64,000 bases of DNA from Candidatus Zhuqueibacterota bacterium (lineage in GTDB: Bacteria > Zhuqueibacterota > Zhuqueibacteria > Oceanimicrobiales > Oceanimicrobiaceae). This document shows, piece by piece, positions 43,376 to 51,253 of the stretch. The stretch is from NCBI GenBank assembly GCA_029262055.1, contig JAJDAD010000092.1:1-64000 (forward strand), read 5' to 3'. A program made the translations under genes and the position numbers. The stretch's first letter is position 1. The number at the start of each line of letters is the position of its first letter. Below the pieces are notes generated by a model that was given only the letters and a program-made list of their open reading frames with translations, made no database searches and was not told where the DNA came from.

Positions 43376-44275
43376 ATGGCTGAGCTAAAACGAATTATGG
43401 GGAGCTCGATCTTTTCTTTTCTCTTGGTGGTTTGGGGTCTCTTCATGGTCTGTAGCGGCCGGGTACCGGATGTGACTTACGACGACGACATGTTTGCGGA
43501 AAGTGACGATTCGGGCTCCGTTGAAGACGGCAATGCCGAGTTGATGGATCAATTGGCAGCCCTGGACGATGAGTCCTCTCAACTTGAAGACTATCAAAAG
43601 AATGAAATCCTTGAGGCATTGGGAATCGGGCCTGAAGAGGCGGCGTTGGGAAGTCAGCGCGAGGAGGATTTCCTCAGTGAGGAGTTGTTCCTCGACCTTG
43701 AAGTAGAGATTGCAGAGTTGGAGCGAATGGCATCCCGCAAGGATCTGATTGCGGACAGCCTGCGACTGGAAGTTGAGGAAGCGAGCTATCAACTCAACGC
43801 CTTAAACAACCTGATGAACTCTGACCAAGGAAGCCCGCAGATTGCCTCGAATAACTTTTCTGCTCCGGTTTATACGCCAGACCGAACCGACTACTCCGGG
43901 AGCAACTACAACGACCTGTACCAGTCTGCGCTGGATGACGTCTATGCCCGCCGGCACCAACAGGCTATCGGAAAGTTTCAACAGCTGTTGAAAATGGACG
44001 ACAATGATAACCTGGCTGACAATTGCCAATATTGGATTGGGGAATCTTTCTACGCCCTGGGCAACTACGAATTGGCTATTGTAGAGTTTGAACGGGTTTT
44101 TGCTTTTGACGATAACAACAAGGCAGATGATGCCCAATTCATGATCGGAATCGCATATATCAAACTCGGTAATCAGCGTCACGCTGAGCTCGAACTAAAG
44201 AACCTGCTCTCTTTCTACCAGGACAGCGAATACATTTCGCGGGCGGAGCAAGAGTTCGGTGATTTGAACATCTAA
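43376..44275 (+). CDS. CpoB/YbgF-like TPR protein, probable lipoprotein
   Basis: A 299-residue envelope protein. A hydrophobic leader (SIFSFLLVVWGLFMVC) ends at a cysteine that may be a lipid anchor; then an acidic stretch, a heptad region (LFLDLEVEIAELERMAS) that is probably a trimeric coiled coil, and TPR repeats from about residue 180 (DLYQSALDDVYARRHQQAIGKF in pieces, YWIGESFYALGNYELAIVEF). The order coiled coil then TPR is that of CpoB/YbgF, the Tol-Pal partner. AAGGAG precedes the ATG. A strong terminator follows. Confidence 0.75.
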   Translation: MAELKRIMGSSIFSFLLVVWGLFMVCSGRVPDVTYDDDMFAESDDSGSVEDGNAELMDQLAALDDESSQLEDYQKNEILEALGIGPEEAALGSQREEDFLSEELFLDLEVEIAELERMASRKDLIADSLRLEVEEASYQLNALNNLMNSDQGSPQIASNNFSAPVYTPDRTDYSGSNYNDLYQSALDDVYARRHQQAIGKFQQLLKMDDNDNLADNCQYWIGESFYALGNYELAIVEFERVFAFDDNNKADDAQFMIGIAYIKLGNQRHAELELKNLLSFYQDSEYISRAEQEFGDLNI

Positions 44276-44373
44276 CGATCTCCTGTTTGTAATCAGCTTT
44301 CGAAAAAGGTAAAAGGCTTTATTTTCTACTTTCTTTTCTAAGTTTTATTTAGTACCATAGCAGCGAATTAATG

Positions 44374-44411
44374 AAGGAGTGACCACCCCAAAAGGTTACT
44401 CCTTTGTTTTT
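44374..44411 (+). terminator. rho-independent terminator of the riboflavin-recN-cpoB row
   Basis: AAGGAGTGACC (44374-44384), a 9-base loop, GGTTACTCCTT (44394-44404; one G-U pair), then TGTTTTT. An 11-bp stem with a T-rich tail, about 100 bp after the CpoB-like gene. Confidence 0.88.
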
Positions 44412-44537
44412 GCTTACTTCTTCCTGCGTTTAACTTAGAAATGTCCATAGCGCTTCTCGCGACAGTTTGTCGACCTTACCAACTTCGTCCATTCAATTTG
44501 CTAAATCCGGCCTATGGGCCAGCTGGTGCATAATCCG

Positions 44538-47500
44538 ATGAGCCAGTACATACATCTACACAATCATTCGCATTACAGCCTTCTGGATGGCGCGTGCAAA
44601 CTGGATGACTTTGTCAACGAGGCGGTCAAGAATGAAATGCCTGCGCTGGCTCTTACAGACCACGGTTGCATGTTTGGCGCCATCGAATTCTACAAATTGG
44701 CGCGCAAGAGCGGCATCAAGCCGATTGTCGGAGTTGAAGGTTACATGGCTCCGGGGAGCCGCAAGGAACGCAAGTACGCGCAGGGTGCAGCCACGCAGTT
44801 TCATATCGTACTGCTTGCCAAGAATTACACCGGCTACCAGAATCTGATGCGACTGGTGTCTATCGGGTACCTCGAAGGCTTCTACTACCGGCCCAGAATG
44901 GATAAGGAGGTCCTGAAGGCACATTCGGAAGGCATCGTGGCTATGTCAGCGTGCCTGCAGGGGGAAGTCGCCTATCATTTCCTGAAACAAGGCTACGATG
45001 CCGCGAAGAAAGTCGCGCTTGAGTATCGCGAAATATTTGGCGACGATTACTATTTGGAGGTCCAGAACCATGGAATTCATGAAGAGGACCTTGCACGCGA
45101 AGGCGTGGCGGAGCTCAGCAAAGACCTGAGCATTCCGCTGGTCGTGACCAATGACATTCATTATTTAAAGCAAGATCACTACCTGCCCCACGACTGTCTG
45201 ATCTGTCTGCAGACCGGGAAAGACCGTGACGACCCCAAGCGGCTGAAATATACCACCGACCAGATTTATTTCAAAAACCAGGCGGAGATGGCGGCTGCAT
45301 TCCCGGATTATGCCGATGCGTTGGCGCGAACTGCGGAGGTTGCGGAAAAATGTAACCTTGAGATCGATTTCAATGTTACGCATTTGCCGGTCTATGAAAT
45401 CCCTTCTGAAGATGACTCCCGGGACCTTGATGAGTACCTCGAAAAAATCACATACCAGGGCGCGCGCCAGCGCTTTGGGGAAATATCCGACGAGGTTGAC
45501 GAGCGCCTGAAGCACGAGCTGAACATCATCAAGGAGATGGGTTACTCCGGCTATTTTCTGATCGTAATGGATTTTATCAGTCATGCCAAGTCCCAGCACA
45601 TTCCGGTTGGGCCGGGGCGCGGCTCTGCCGCGGGTAGCCTCGTGTCGTATTGCCTCGAGATCACCAACATCAATCCTCTGGAATACAATTTGATCTTCGA
45701 GAGATTCTTGAACCCGGAACGGGTGACCATGCCTGACATAGACATTGATTTTTGCTATGAACGGCGTGAGGAGATCATTCAATACGTCAAGGACAAATAC
45801 GGGGAAAAGAATGTAACCCAGATAATCACATTCGGGACAATGGCCGCACGGGCGGTCATTCGTGATGTCGGCCGGGTGCTCAAGGTGAGCTACGGTGAGG
45901 TGGACAGAATCGCGAAAATGATTCCGCCCAATCCCGGCATGACGCTGACCAAAGCCATGAAGAAAGTGCCTGAATTGGGCCAGCTGGCCGAGCAGGACGA
46001 GGTCCACCGCCAACTGATCGAGTATTCCACGGTGTTGGAGGGACTTGCACGACATGCCTCGACCCATGCCGCCGGCGTGGTCATTACCCCCAGCGACCTG
46101 ACCGACTACACTCCGCTGTATAAATCGTCCCAGGGAGATGTCACCACGCAATACGACATGGTGCGCCTGGAGGAGATTGGCGTCCTGAAAATGGACTTCC
46201 TGGGGCTGAGAACACTCACCGTAATTCAAAAAGCGGTGGATGCACTGGCAGAGCGTGGCGTGCAGATCGACAAAGATGAGATCCCGCTGGACGATCCCGA
46301 AACTTACGAGCTTTTCTCGAAAGGAGAAACCGTCGGGATATTCCAGTTTGAGAGTTCCGGGATGCGCGACCACCTGAGGAAACTAAAGCCATCGGTGTTC
46401 GAAGATCTCATTGCCATGAACGCGCTCTACCGCCCGGGGCCGATGGACTGGATCGATGACTTTGTTGCCAGAAGGCATGGCCGCCAAAAGATAGACTACC
46501 TGCACCCTTTGCTCGAACCGATCTTGAAAGAAACCTATGGCATCATCGTCTATCAGGAACAGGTGATGCGGATTGCGAGCGCACTGGGTGGATTCAGCAT
46601 GGGCAAAGCGGATCTCCTGCGACGCGCTATGGGGAAGAAAAAAGCCGAGTTGATGGCTGAACAACGTGCGTTGTTTATCGAGGGCTGTGCTGAAAAACAG
46701 GTGCCGAAAAAGCTCGGAAACGAAATCTTCGATATGATGGACAAATTTGCGGGCTATGGCTTTGTCAAGCCGCATGCGACGTGCTATGCCCAGGTGGCAT
46801 TCCAAACGGCTTACCTGAAGCGGCACTACCCGGCGGAATTCATGGCATCCGCGATTACCAGTGAAATGGGCACCACCACCCGGGTTGTGGTCCTGATCGA
46901 AGAGTGCAAGAGAATGGGGATCAAAGTAAATCCACCGGATGTCAATGAGAGTCTCAAGAACTTCAAGGTGGAGGACAAGGCCATCAGGTTTGGCCTCGGG
47001 GCGATCAAGAATGTCGGCGCGGGCGCGATCGAGTGTATCGTGAAGGCCCGGCAGAGCGACGGCCCGTTCAGCAACTTGTTTGAGTTTTGTGAAAGAGTGG
47101 AGTCAAGGCAAGCCAACAAGAAGGTGCTTGAGAGCCTGATTCGATCCGGAGCGATGGATTCTCTGGAAGGGCACCGGGCGCAAAAGCTGCAGGCATTGGA
47201 AACCGCCATCAGCTACGGCCAGTCCGCCCAGGCAGACAAGATGAAAGGGCAGACCTCGATTTTTGATTCGCCTGAAGAGAATGGGGTCAGCCAGTATCCC
47301 GTTTTGCCGGTCGCCACTCCGTGGAAAGAATCCGAGCAGCTTGCGCTGGAGAAAGAGATGCTCGGCTTCTATGTTTCCGGCCATCCTTTGAACAAACATG
47401 CAAACGAAGTCAAGTCGTTTTCAAGCGCGAACCTGGAGGCCATTAACGAAGTCAAGGACGGCGCCCATGTTCGTGTATGCGGCATCGTTACTGAATTCAA

Positions 47501-47963
47501 AAGCATCTTCGACAGAAAAAATAAGCCCATGGCTTTTGTGACGATTGAAGACTTTCATGGCTCTGTAGAACTCATCGTGTTTTCCAGTGTTTTTGAGGCT
47601 GCACGGGATGCGCTGCAGGTCGATGCCATGGTTGTGGTAAGTGGCCGGGTGGGCCGAAGAGAAGAGGAAGCGACAAAGATCTTATGTGAAGAAGTTATTC
47701 CACTTAAGCAAGCATGGGAAAAGCTTGGCAAAAACCTGCACCTGAACATGGACGTGGTCGGCCTGGATGATCCGCTTCTGAACGAGATTTCGGAAGTGCT
47801 GATAAGCCATCCCGGGGAGTGCAACTTGTTTATCAGGTTGAGCACGGACGACGACCAAAAGAAAATGATAAGATCGAAGAAAATGAAAGTAAGGCCGTCC
47901 GCCGAAATGTTAAGCAGGCTGCGCGAGCTGCTAGGACAGGACAACGTCTGGATGGAGGGCTAA
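44538..47963 (+). CDS. dnaE: DNA polymerase III alpha subunit
   Basis: A DnaE1-type replicative polymerase of 1141 residues (1149 from ATG 44514). The PHP domain opens YIHLHNHSHYSLLDG; the palm has PDIDIDFCYERREEII with catalytic aspartates; HASTHAAGVVI, GIVVYQEQVM-like GIIVYQEQVM and FVKPHATCYAQVAF are conserved; a helix-hairpin-helix region and an OB domain (VRVCGIVTEFK) follow. No intein is present. The second ATG (44538) is preferred because the PHP domain then starts at residue 2; neither has a good ribosome site. Confidence 0.96.
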   Translation: MSQYIHLHNHSHYSLLDGACKLDDFVNEAVKNEMPALALTDHGCMFGAIEFYKLARKSGIKPIVGVEGYMAPGSRKERKYAQGAATQFHIVLLAKNYTGYQNLMRLVSIGYLEGFYYRPRMDKEVLKAHSEGIVAMSACLQGEVAYHFLKQGYDAAKKVALEYREIFGDDYYLEVQNHGIHEEDLAREGVAELSKDLSIPLVVTNDIHYLKQDHYLPHDCLICLQTGKDRDDPKRLKYTTDQIYFKNQAEMAAAFPDYADALARTAEVAEKCNLEIDFNVTHLPVYEIPSEDDSRDLDEYLEKITYQGARQRFGEISDEVDERLKHELNIIKEMGYSGYFLIVMDFISHAKSQHIPVGPGRGSAAGSLVSYCLEITNINPLEYNLIFERFLNPERVTMPDIDIDFCYERREEIIQYVKDKYGEKNVTQIITFGTMAARAVIRDVGRVLKVSYGEVDRIAKMIPPNPGMTLTKAMKKVPELGQLAEQDEVHRQLIEYSTVLEGLARHASTHAAGVVITPSDLTDYTPLYKSSQGDVTTQYDMVRLEEIGVLKMDFLGLRTLTVIQKAVDALAERGVQIDKDEIPLDDPETYELFSKGETVGIFQFESSGMRDHLRKLKPSVFEDLIAMNALYRPGPMDWIDDFVARRHGRQKIDYLHPLLEPILKETYGIIVYQEQVMRIASALGGFSMGKADLLRRAMGKKKAELMAEQRALFIEGCAEKQVPKKLGNEIFDMMDKFAGYGFVKPHATCYAQVAFQTAYLKRHYPAEFMASAITSEMGTTTRVVVLIEECKRMGIKVNPPDVNESLKNFKVEDKAIRFGLGAIKNVGAGAIECIVKARQSDGPFSNLFEFCERVESRQANKKVLESLIRSGAMDSLEGHRAQKLQALETAISYGQSAQADKMKGQTSIFDSPEENGVSQYPVLPVATPWKESEQLALEKEMLGFYVSGHPLNKHANEVKSFSSANLEAINEVKDGAHVRVCGIVTEFKSIFDRKNKPMAFVTIEDFHGSVELIVFSSVFEAARDALQVDAMVVVSGRVGRREEEATKILCEEVIPLKQAWEKLGKNLHLNMDVVGLDDPLLNEISEVLISHPGECNLFIRLSTDDDQKKMIRSKKMKVRPSAEMLSRLRELLGQDNVWMEG

Positions 47964-48001
47964 GTACCTGAACCGTTTCTTTATCTGAAAAGGAGAATAG
48001 A

Positions 48002-48565
48002 ATGGAACGAGTTATCAATCGGGTTAAACAGATCGTTTTGTCACCGGAGGACGCCCTGTCTGAGGTGAAATCAGAGTCCATGACCGTTGCCGGAGCCATG
48101 AAGGAGTACGTAGCCATTGTAGCTGCCATTCCGGCTGCAGCGACTTTCCTGGGCCTCATCGGGCATGCCAACTTCTTTAGAAACCTGATTTTTTCAGCCG
48201 TGATTTATGTGATGGGGTGCGTAAGTGTGTTGATTTTCGGCAAGATCGTCGACGCCCTTGCCCCACGCTTTTCTTCGACCAAATCAGACCTGAACGCCTT
48301 CAAGTTGTCGGCATATGCCTTTACGCCCGGTTTTGTTGCCGGCGTATTCAACATCAATCCCAATCTCTCGATTTTCGGGCTTCTGGGCTCATTGTACGGC
48401 ATCTATGTTTTCTATCTGGGTGCGCCGGTCCTGATGCAGACAGCCGAAGACAAGAAGGTGCTTTACACAGTTGCGTGCATCGTGGCCATGTTTGTCGTGA
48501 TGGCTATTCTTTGGAGCATCGTTACCGGGCTGGTTTGGAGCGGCACCTACGGTTATCGCTACTAA
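48002..48565 (+). CDS. YIP1 family membrane protein
   Basis: A 187-residue protein with a cytosolic start (VINRVKQIVLSPEDALSEV) and about five spans (for example IVAAIPAAATFLGLIG, LIFSAVIYVMGCVSVLIFG, FVVMAILWSIVTGLVW). The N-terminal pattern 'I-L-P-x-x-A' and the span layout fit the YIP1 superfamily, whose bacterial role is unknown. AAAGGAGA precedes the ATG. It is 38 bp after dnaE. Confidence 0.75.
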   Translation: MERVINRVKQIVLSPEDALSEVKSESMTVAGAMKEYVAIVAAIPAAATFLGLIGHANFFRNLIFSAVIYVMGCVSVLIFGKIVDALAPRFSSTKSDLNAFKLSAYAFTPGFVAGVFNINPNLSIFGLLGSLYGIYVFYLGAPVLMQTAEDKKVLYTVACIVAMFVVMAILWSIVTGLVWSGTYGYRY

Positions 48566-48600
48566 CCCGGTTGCGCCTGTAAAACGAAGTTGTTGCGGAG

Positions 48601-48663
48601 AAAAAAAAGACCTCGATGTTCTTGAAGTCAGGCTAGAAGCAGAGTCAGGCAGAACATCGAGGT
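48601..48663 (-). terminator. strong minus-strand rho-independent terminator
   Basis: The arms ACCTCGATGTTCT (48610-48622) and AGAACATCGAGGT (48651-48663) are perfect 13-mers. Read on the minus strand the stem is followed by CTTTTTTTT; on the plus strand no T-run follows. No minus-strand gene is annotated to the right, so the transcript it would end is unexplained. Confidence 0.75.
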
Positions 48664-48772
48664 ACTATTTAAGGAGGAAACTCTTAATATCTGCTTAGAG
48701 TTATCGACCGCGGCTTGCTTTCCTTGAGCTTTTTCTGTGCTCCGGCCGTAGCACTCAGGCACCGTCGTTTGA

Positions 48773-48784
48773 TTTGTTAACAAA
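48773..48784. promoter_or_regulatory. 12-bp perfect palindrome upstream of the nuo promoter
   Basis: TTTGTTAACAAA lies 15 bp before the -35 hexamer. Its TTGTTAA half resembles half-sites of redox regulators such as Rex, but the two halves here overlap in the centre, so the binding protein cannot be named. Confidence 0.4.
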
Positions 48785-48799
48785 CCATAAAGTTTATTC

Positions 48800-48828
48800 T
48801 TGACTCTATTTCTCAGGTTTCTTATTAT
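48800..48828 (+). promoter_or_regulatory. sigma70 promoter of the nuo operon
   Basis: TTGACT (48800-48805), 17 bp, TATTAT (48823-48828). Transcription would start near 48835, about 48 bases before nuoA. Confidence 0.8.
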
Positions 48829-48882
48829 TCCCACCGGAAAACGGCTCATGGCTTTTCAACCTTCAGCACTTTCAGGAATTTA

Positions 48883-49275
48883 ATGCTCTATAATTTCGCG
48901 ACGATTCTTGTTTTTCTTGTGTTCGGGTGCCTGTTCGTCGGCGTCAATCTGCTGCTGTCCCGCTTGCTGCAGACGCGCAATCCATTCCCAATGAAGGTCA
49001 GCACCTACGAATGTGGCGAGTTGCCCGAAGGCGATTCGTGGATTCAGTTCAACATTCGTTTTTACGTGATCGCTCTCATTTTCTTGATTTTCGAAGTTGA
49101 GATTGTCTTTTTGTTTCCGTGGGCGGTAGTCTTCAAGCATCTGGGGACTTTTGCCTTTGTGGAAATGATGATTTTTATAGCTATTCTGCTCGTCGGTCTG
49201 GCCTATGTCTGGGTCAAGGGCGATCTGGAGTGGGATAAACCCAAGCAAGTTCCTGCACAGGGTTTGCTTCCGTAG
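48883..49275 (+). CDS. nuoA: NADH-quinone oxidoreductase subunit A
   Basis: A 130-residue membrane subunit of complex I with three spans. The conserved loop [21 protein letters not shown] in pieces (Y-E-C-G-x-x-P, then F-x-I-R-F-Y) holds the redox-sensitive cysteine; [16 protein letters not shown] follows. First gene of a seven-gene operon. In most genomes nuoB follows; here nuoH does, after 62 bp. Confidence 0.96.
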   Translation: MLYNFATILVFLVFGCLFVGVNLLLSRLLQTRNPFPMKVSTYECGELPEGDSWIQFNIRFYVIALIFLIFEVEIVFLFPWAVVFKHLGTFAFVEMMIFIAILLVGLAYVWVKGDLEWDKPKQVPAQGLLP

Positions 49276-49337
49276 ATGGTGGTAACGCAGTACCAGAATT
49301 GACGGCATAGTCTAATACTGAGGGAAAGGAACCAAAC

Positions 49338-50435
49338 TTGCCGATGCCCGTGCTCAGCGCGAATCATGCCGTAATTAACGCACTTTCAATCCTTCCAACC
49401 TTTTCCGAGACCCTTACCAACGTTTTGTTTATGGTGCTTGGCGCCGTGATCATTACGGGCTTGGCGGCGTTGCTGGCACTGGTTAGCGTCTATCTTGAGC
49501 GCAAGGTTTCAGCGCACATGCAGGACCGTCTCGGCCCGATGGAAGTGAACACCGAGATTCCTATTCTCAAAAATATCGGCCATGGCTGGGCTCAAACGCT
49601 GGCCGACGCTTTTAAGCTTTTGCTTAAAGAAGATATCGTGCCGGCCGCTGCCGACAAGAAGTTGCATTTGCTTGCGCCGTTCATTGTCTTTGCTGCGACG
49701 CTGGCTGCGTTCGCAGTGCTGCCATTCGGGCGCAACCTGATCCCAAGCGATCTAAACGTCGGCGTCTTCTATCTCATCGCAATTTCATCGTTCGTCGTGG
49801 TTGGGATTATTCTCGCCGGCTGGGCCTCCAACAACAAGTGGTCGCTGCTGGGAGCCATGCGTTCCGCTGCACAAATTGTCAGCTTTGAGATTCCCGCTTC
49901 GGTGTCCGTGCTGGTCGTAATCATGGCGGTCGGGTCACTGAACCTGGGCGAGATAGTGGAATTTCAGGAGGGCGGTATTCACCGCTGGTTAATTTGGCGA
50001 TTCTTTCCGTTCAACCTGCTGGCCTTTTTCATATTCTTCGTTGCTTCGCTGGCCGAGTTGAACCGTGCGCCCTTCGATCTGCCGGAGGCTGAATCGGAGA
50101 TCATCGCCGGTTTTCATACGGAATACAGCGGGATGAAATTCGCCATGTTCTTCCTGGCGGAATACGCGAACATGTTTTTGGTCGGTGTCATAATATCGAC
50201 CCTCTTCCTGGGCGGCTGGTCCAGCCCATTTGGCAGTTTTCTAAATTCCGCACCCTTTCAAGTGTTCTGGGTTTTTGTCAAATCTTTCGCAATCATTTTT
50301 GTTCATATGTGGCTGCGCTGGACTTTGCCGCGCGTTCGGGTCGATCAGTTGATGTACACCTCATGGAAAGTGTTAACACCCTTTGCTTTTGTTTCTATGC
50401 TCGGGGTTGGTCTCTGGATGATTCTGATTCAATAA
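49338..50435 (+). CDS. nuoH: NADH-quinone oxidoreductase subunit H
   Basis: A 365-residue subunit with about eight spans that forms the quinone chamber with NuoB and NuoD. VYLERKVSAHMQDRLGPMEV in pieces, ADAFKLLLKED, ASLAELNRAPFDLPEAESEI (two blocks) and GFHTEYSGMKFAMFFLAEY in pieces are the conserved loops with the acidic residues of the E-channel. TTG 49338, seven bases after AAAGGA, is a better start than ATG 49344. Confidence 0.96.
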   Translation: MPMPVLSANHAVINALSILPTFSETLTNVLFMVLGAVIITGLAALLALVSVYLERKVSAHMQDRLGPMEVNTEIPILKNIGHGWAQTLADAFKLLLKEDIVPAAADKKLHLLAPFIVFAATLAAFAVLPFGRNLIPSDLNVGVFYLIAISSFVVVGIILAGWASNNKWSLLGAMRSAAQIVSFEIPASVSVLVVIMAVGSLNLGEIVEFQEGGIHRWLIWRFFPFNLLAFFIFFVASLAELNRAPFDLPEAESEIIAGFHTEYSGMKFAMFFLAEYANMFLVGVIISTLFLGGWSSPFGSFLNSAPFQVFWVFVKSFAIIFVHMWLRWTLPRVRVDQLMYTSWKVLTPFAFVSMLGVGLWMILIQ

Positions 50436-50445
50436 GAAGTAAGAC

Positions 50446-50931
50446 ATGCAAGATATTATGTTTTATATGTTTGCTGCATTGACTATCGCCTCCGCCGGGG
50501 TCATGGTTTTTTCGAGGAGCGTCATTTACTCCGCCGTCGGATTGTTGTTTACTTTCTTCGGCGTCGCCGGCATTTATGTCCTTTTGGCCGCTGACTTTGT
50601 GGCCGTTGCCCAGGTCATGATATATGTTGGAGGAATTCTTGTTCTGCTTTTGTTCGGTGTGATGTTGTCACAACGCGTGACCGGCGTCAACATGCGGACT
50701 GAAACGCTGCAGACGGTTCCGGCCGCGATTGTGGCTGTGGGCGTGCTCTTCATTCTTTTCCGCGTAATAAGTAAGACAGAATGGCTTGTCAAGGCCAAGA
50801 CCACTTTCGAGCCAACGACTGCAAAGCTTGGCACATTGCTGATGACTGACTACTTGATTCCTTTTGAGATTGTCTCCGTTTTGCTCCTTGGCGCTCTGAT
50901 CGGCGCTGCTTTTATCGCGAGAAAGGGCTAA
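50446..50931 (+). CDS. nuoJ: NADH-quinone oxidoreductase subunit J
   Basis: A 161-residue five-span subunit. The glycine-rich third span with YVLLAADFVAVAQVMIYVGG (20 residues) and the following AILVLLLFGVM-like ILVLLLFGVML are typical; this is the TMH3 that switches between alpha and pi helix. It is 10 bp after nuoH. The usual nuoI between H and J is missing. Confidence 0.95.
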   Translation: MQDIMFYMFAALTIASAGVMVFSRSVIYSAVGLLFTFFGVAGIYVLLAADFVAVAQVMIYVGGILVLLLFGVMLSQRVTGVNMRTETLQTVPAAIVAVGVLFILFRVISKTEWLVKAKTTFEPTTAKLGTLLMTDYLIPFEIVSVLLLGALIGAAFIARKG

Positions 50932-50934
50932 GCA

Positions 50935-51243
50935 ATGAGCGTAGGATTGAACCATTATCTGTTTCTTGCTGCGGTCCTTTTTGTGCTCGGCCTGTACGCC
51001 GTCATCACGAAGAAAAATGCCGTGACGGTTTTGATGGGAATTGAGTTGATTCTAAACGCAGCAAATATCAACTTTGTCGCATTTTCAAGATATACTGACA
51101 CCGATATGGATGGCCAGGTTTTCGCGATTTTTGTAATTGTGACCGCCGCTGCCGCCGCTGCAGTCGCCCTGGCCATCGTGCTGAATCTTTACGAACGCCT
51201 GAAGTCCATCAATTTGGACGAAGCAGATTCATTATCCGGCTAA
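50935..51243 (+). CDS. nuoK: NADH-quinone oxidoreductase subunit K
   Basis: A 102-residue, three-span subunit (MrpC-like). GLYAVITKKNAVTVLMGIELILNAANINF in pieces holds the conserved glutamate of span 2, and the second glutamate-equivalent region AIVLNLYERLKSINLDE is near the end. It starts three bases after nuoJ. Confidence 0.95.
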   Translation: MSVGLNHYLFLAAVLFVLGLYAVITKKNAVTVLMGIELILNAANINFVAFSRYTDTDMDGQVFAIFVIVTAAAAAAVALAIVLNLYERLKSINLDEADSLSG

Positions 51244-51253
51244 CGACTCGATC

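Larger units (their letters stand above)
48566..48882. other. 317-bp gap with a minus-strand terminator, hairpins and the nuo promoter
   Basis: From left to right: the 13-bp stem with a minus-strand T-run (48601-48663); an unassigned AAGGAGG (48671-48677); AACTCT/AGAGTT arms (48679-48702); the small hairpin GTGCT-N8-AGCAC (48737-48754); a 12-bp palindrome (48773-48784); and the nuo promoter (48800-48828). On the minus strand an open frame of 73 codons runs through the terminator stem, so I do not accept it as a gene; a minus-strand small RNA is possible. Confidence 0.6.

Noticed and set aside
45165-46373. Minus-strand open frame of 402 codons inside dnaE
   Set aside because: Antisense shadow of the polymerase palm region; no domain features.
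48628-48849. 73-codon minus-strand frame near nuoA
   Set aside because: Its 3' end runs through one arm of a strong terminator stem, its ribosome site is weak and it overlaps the nuo promoter; better explained as non-coding.
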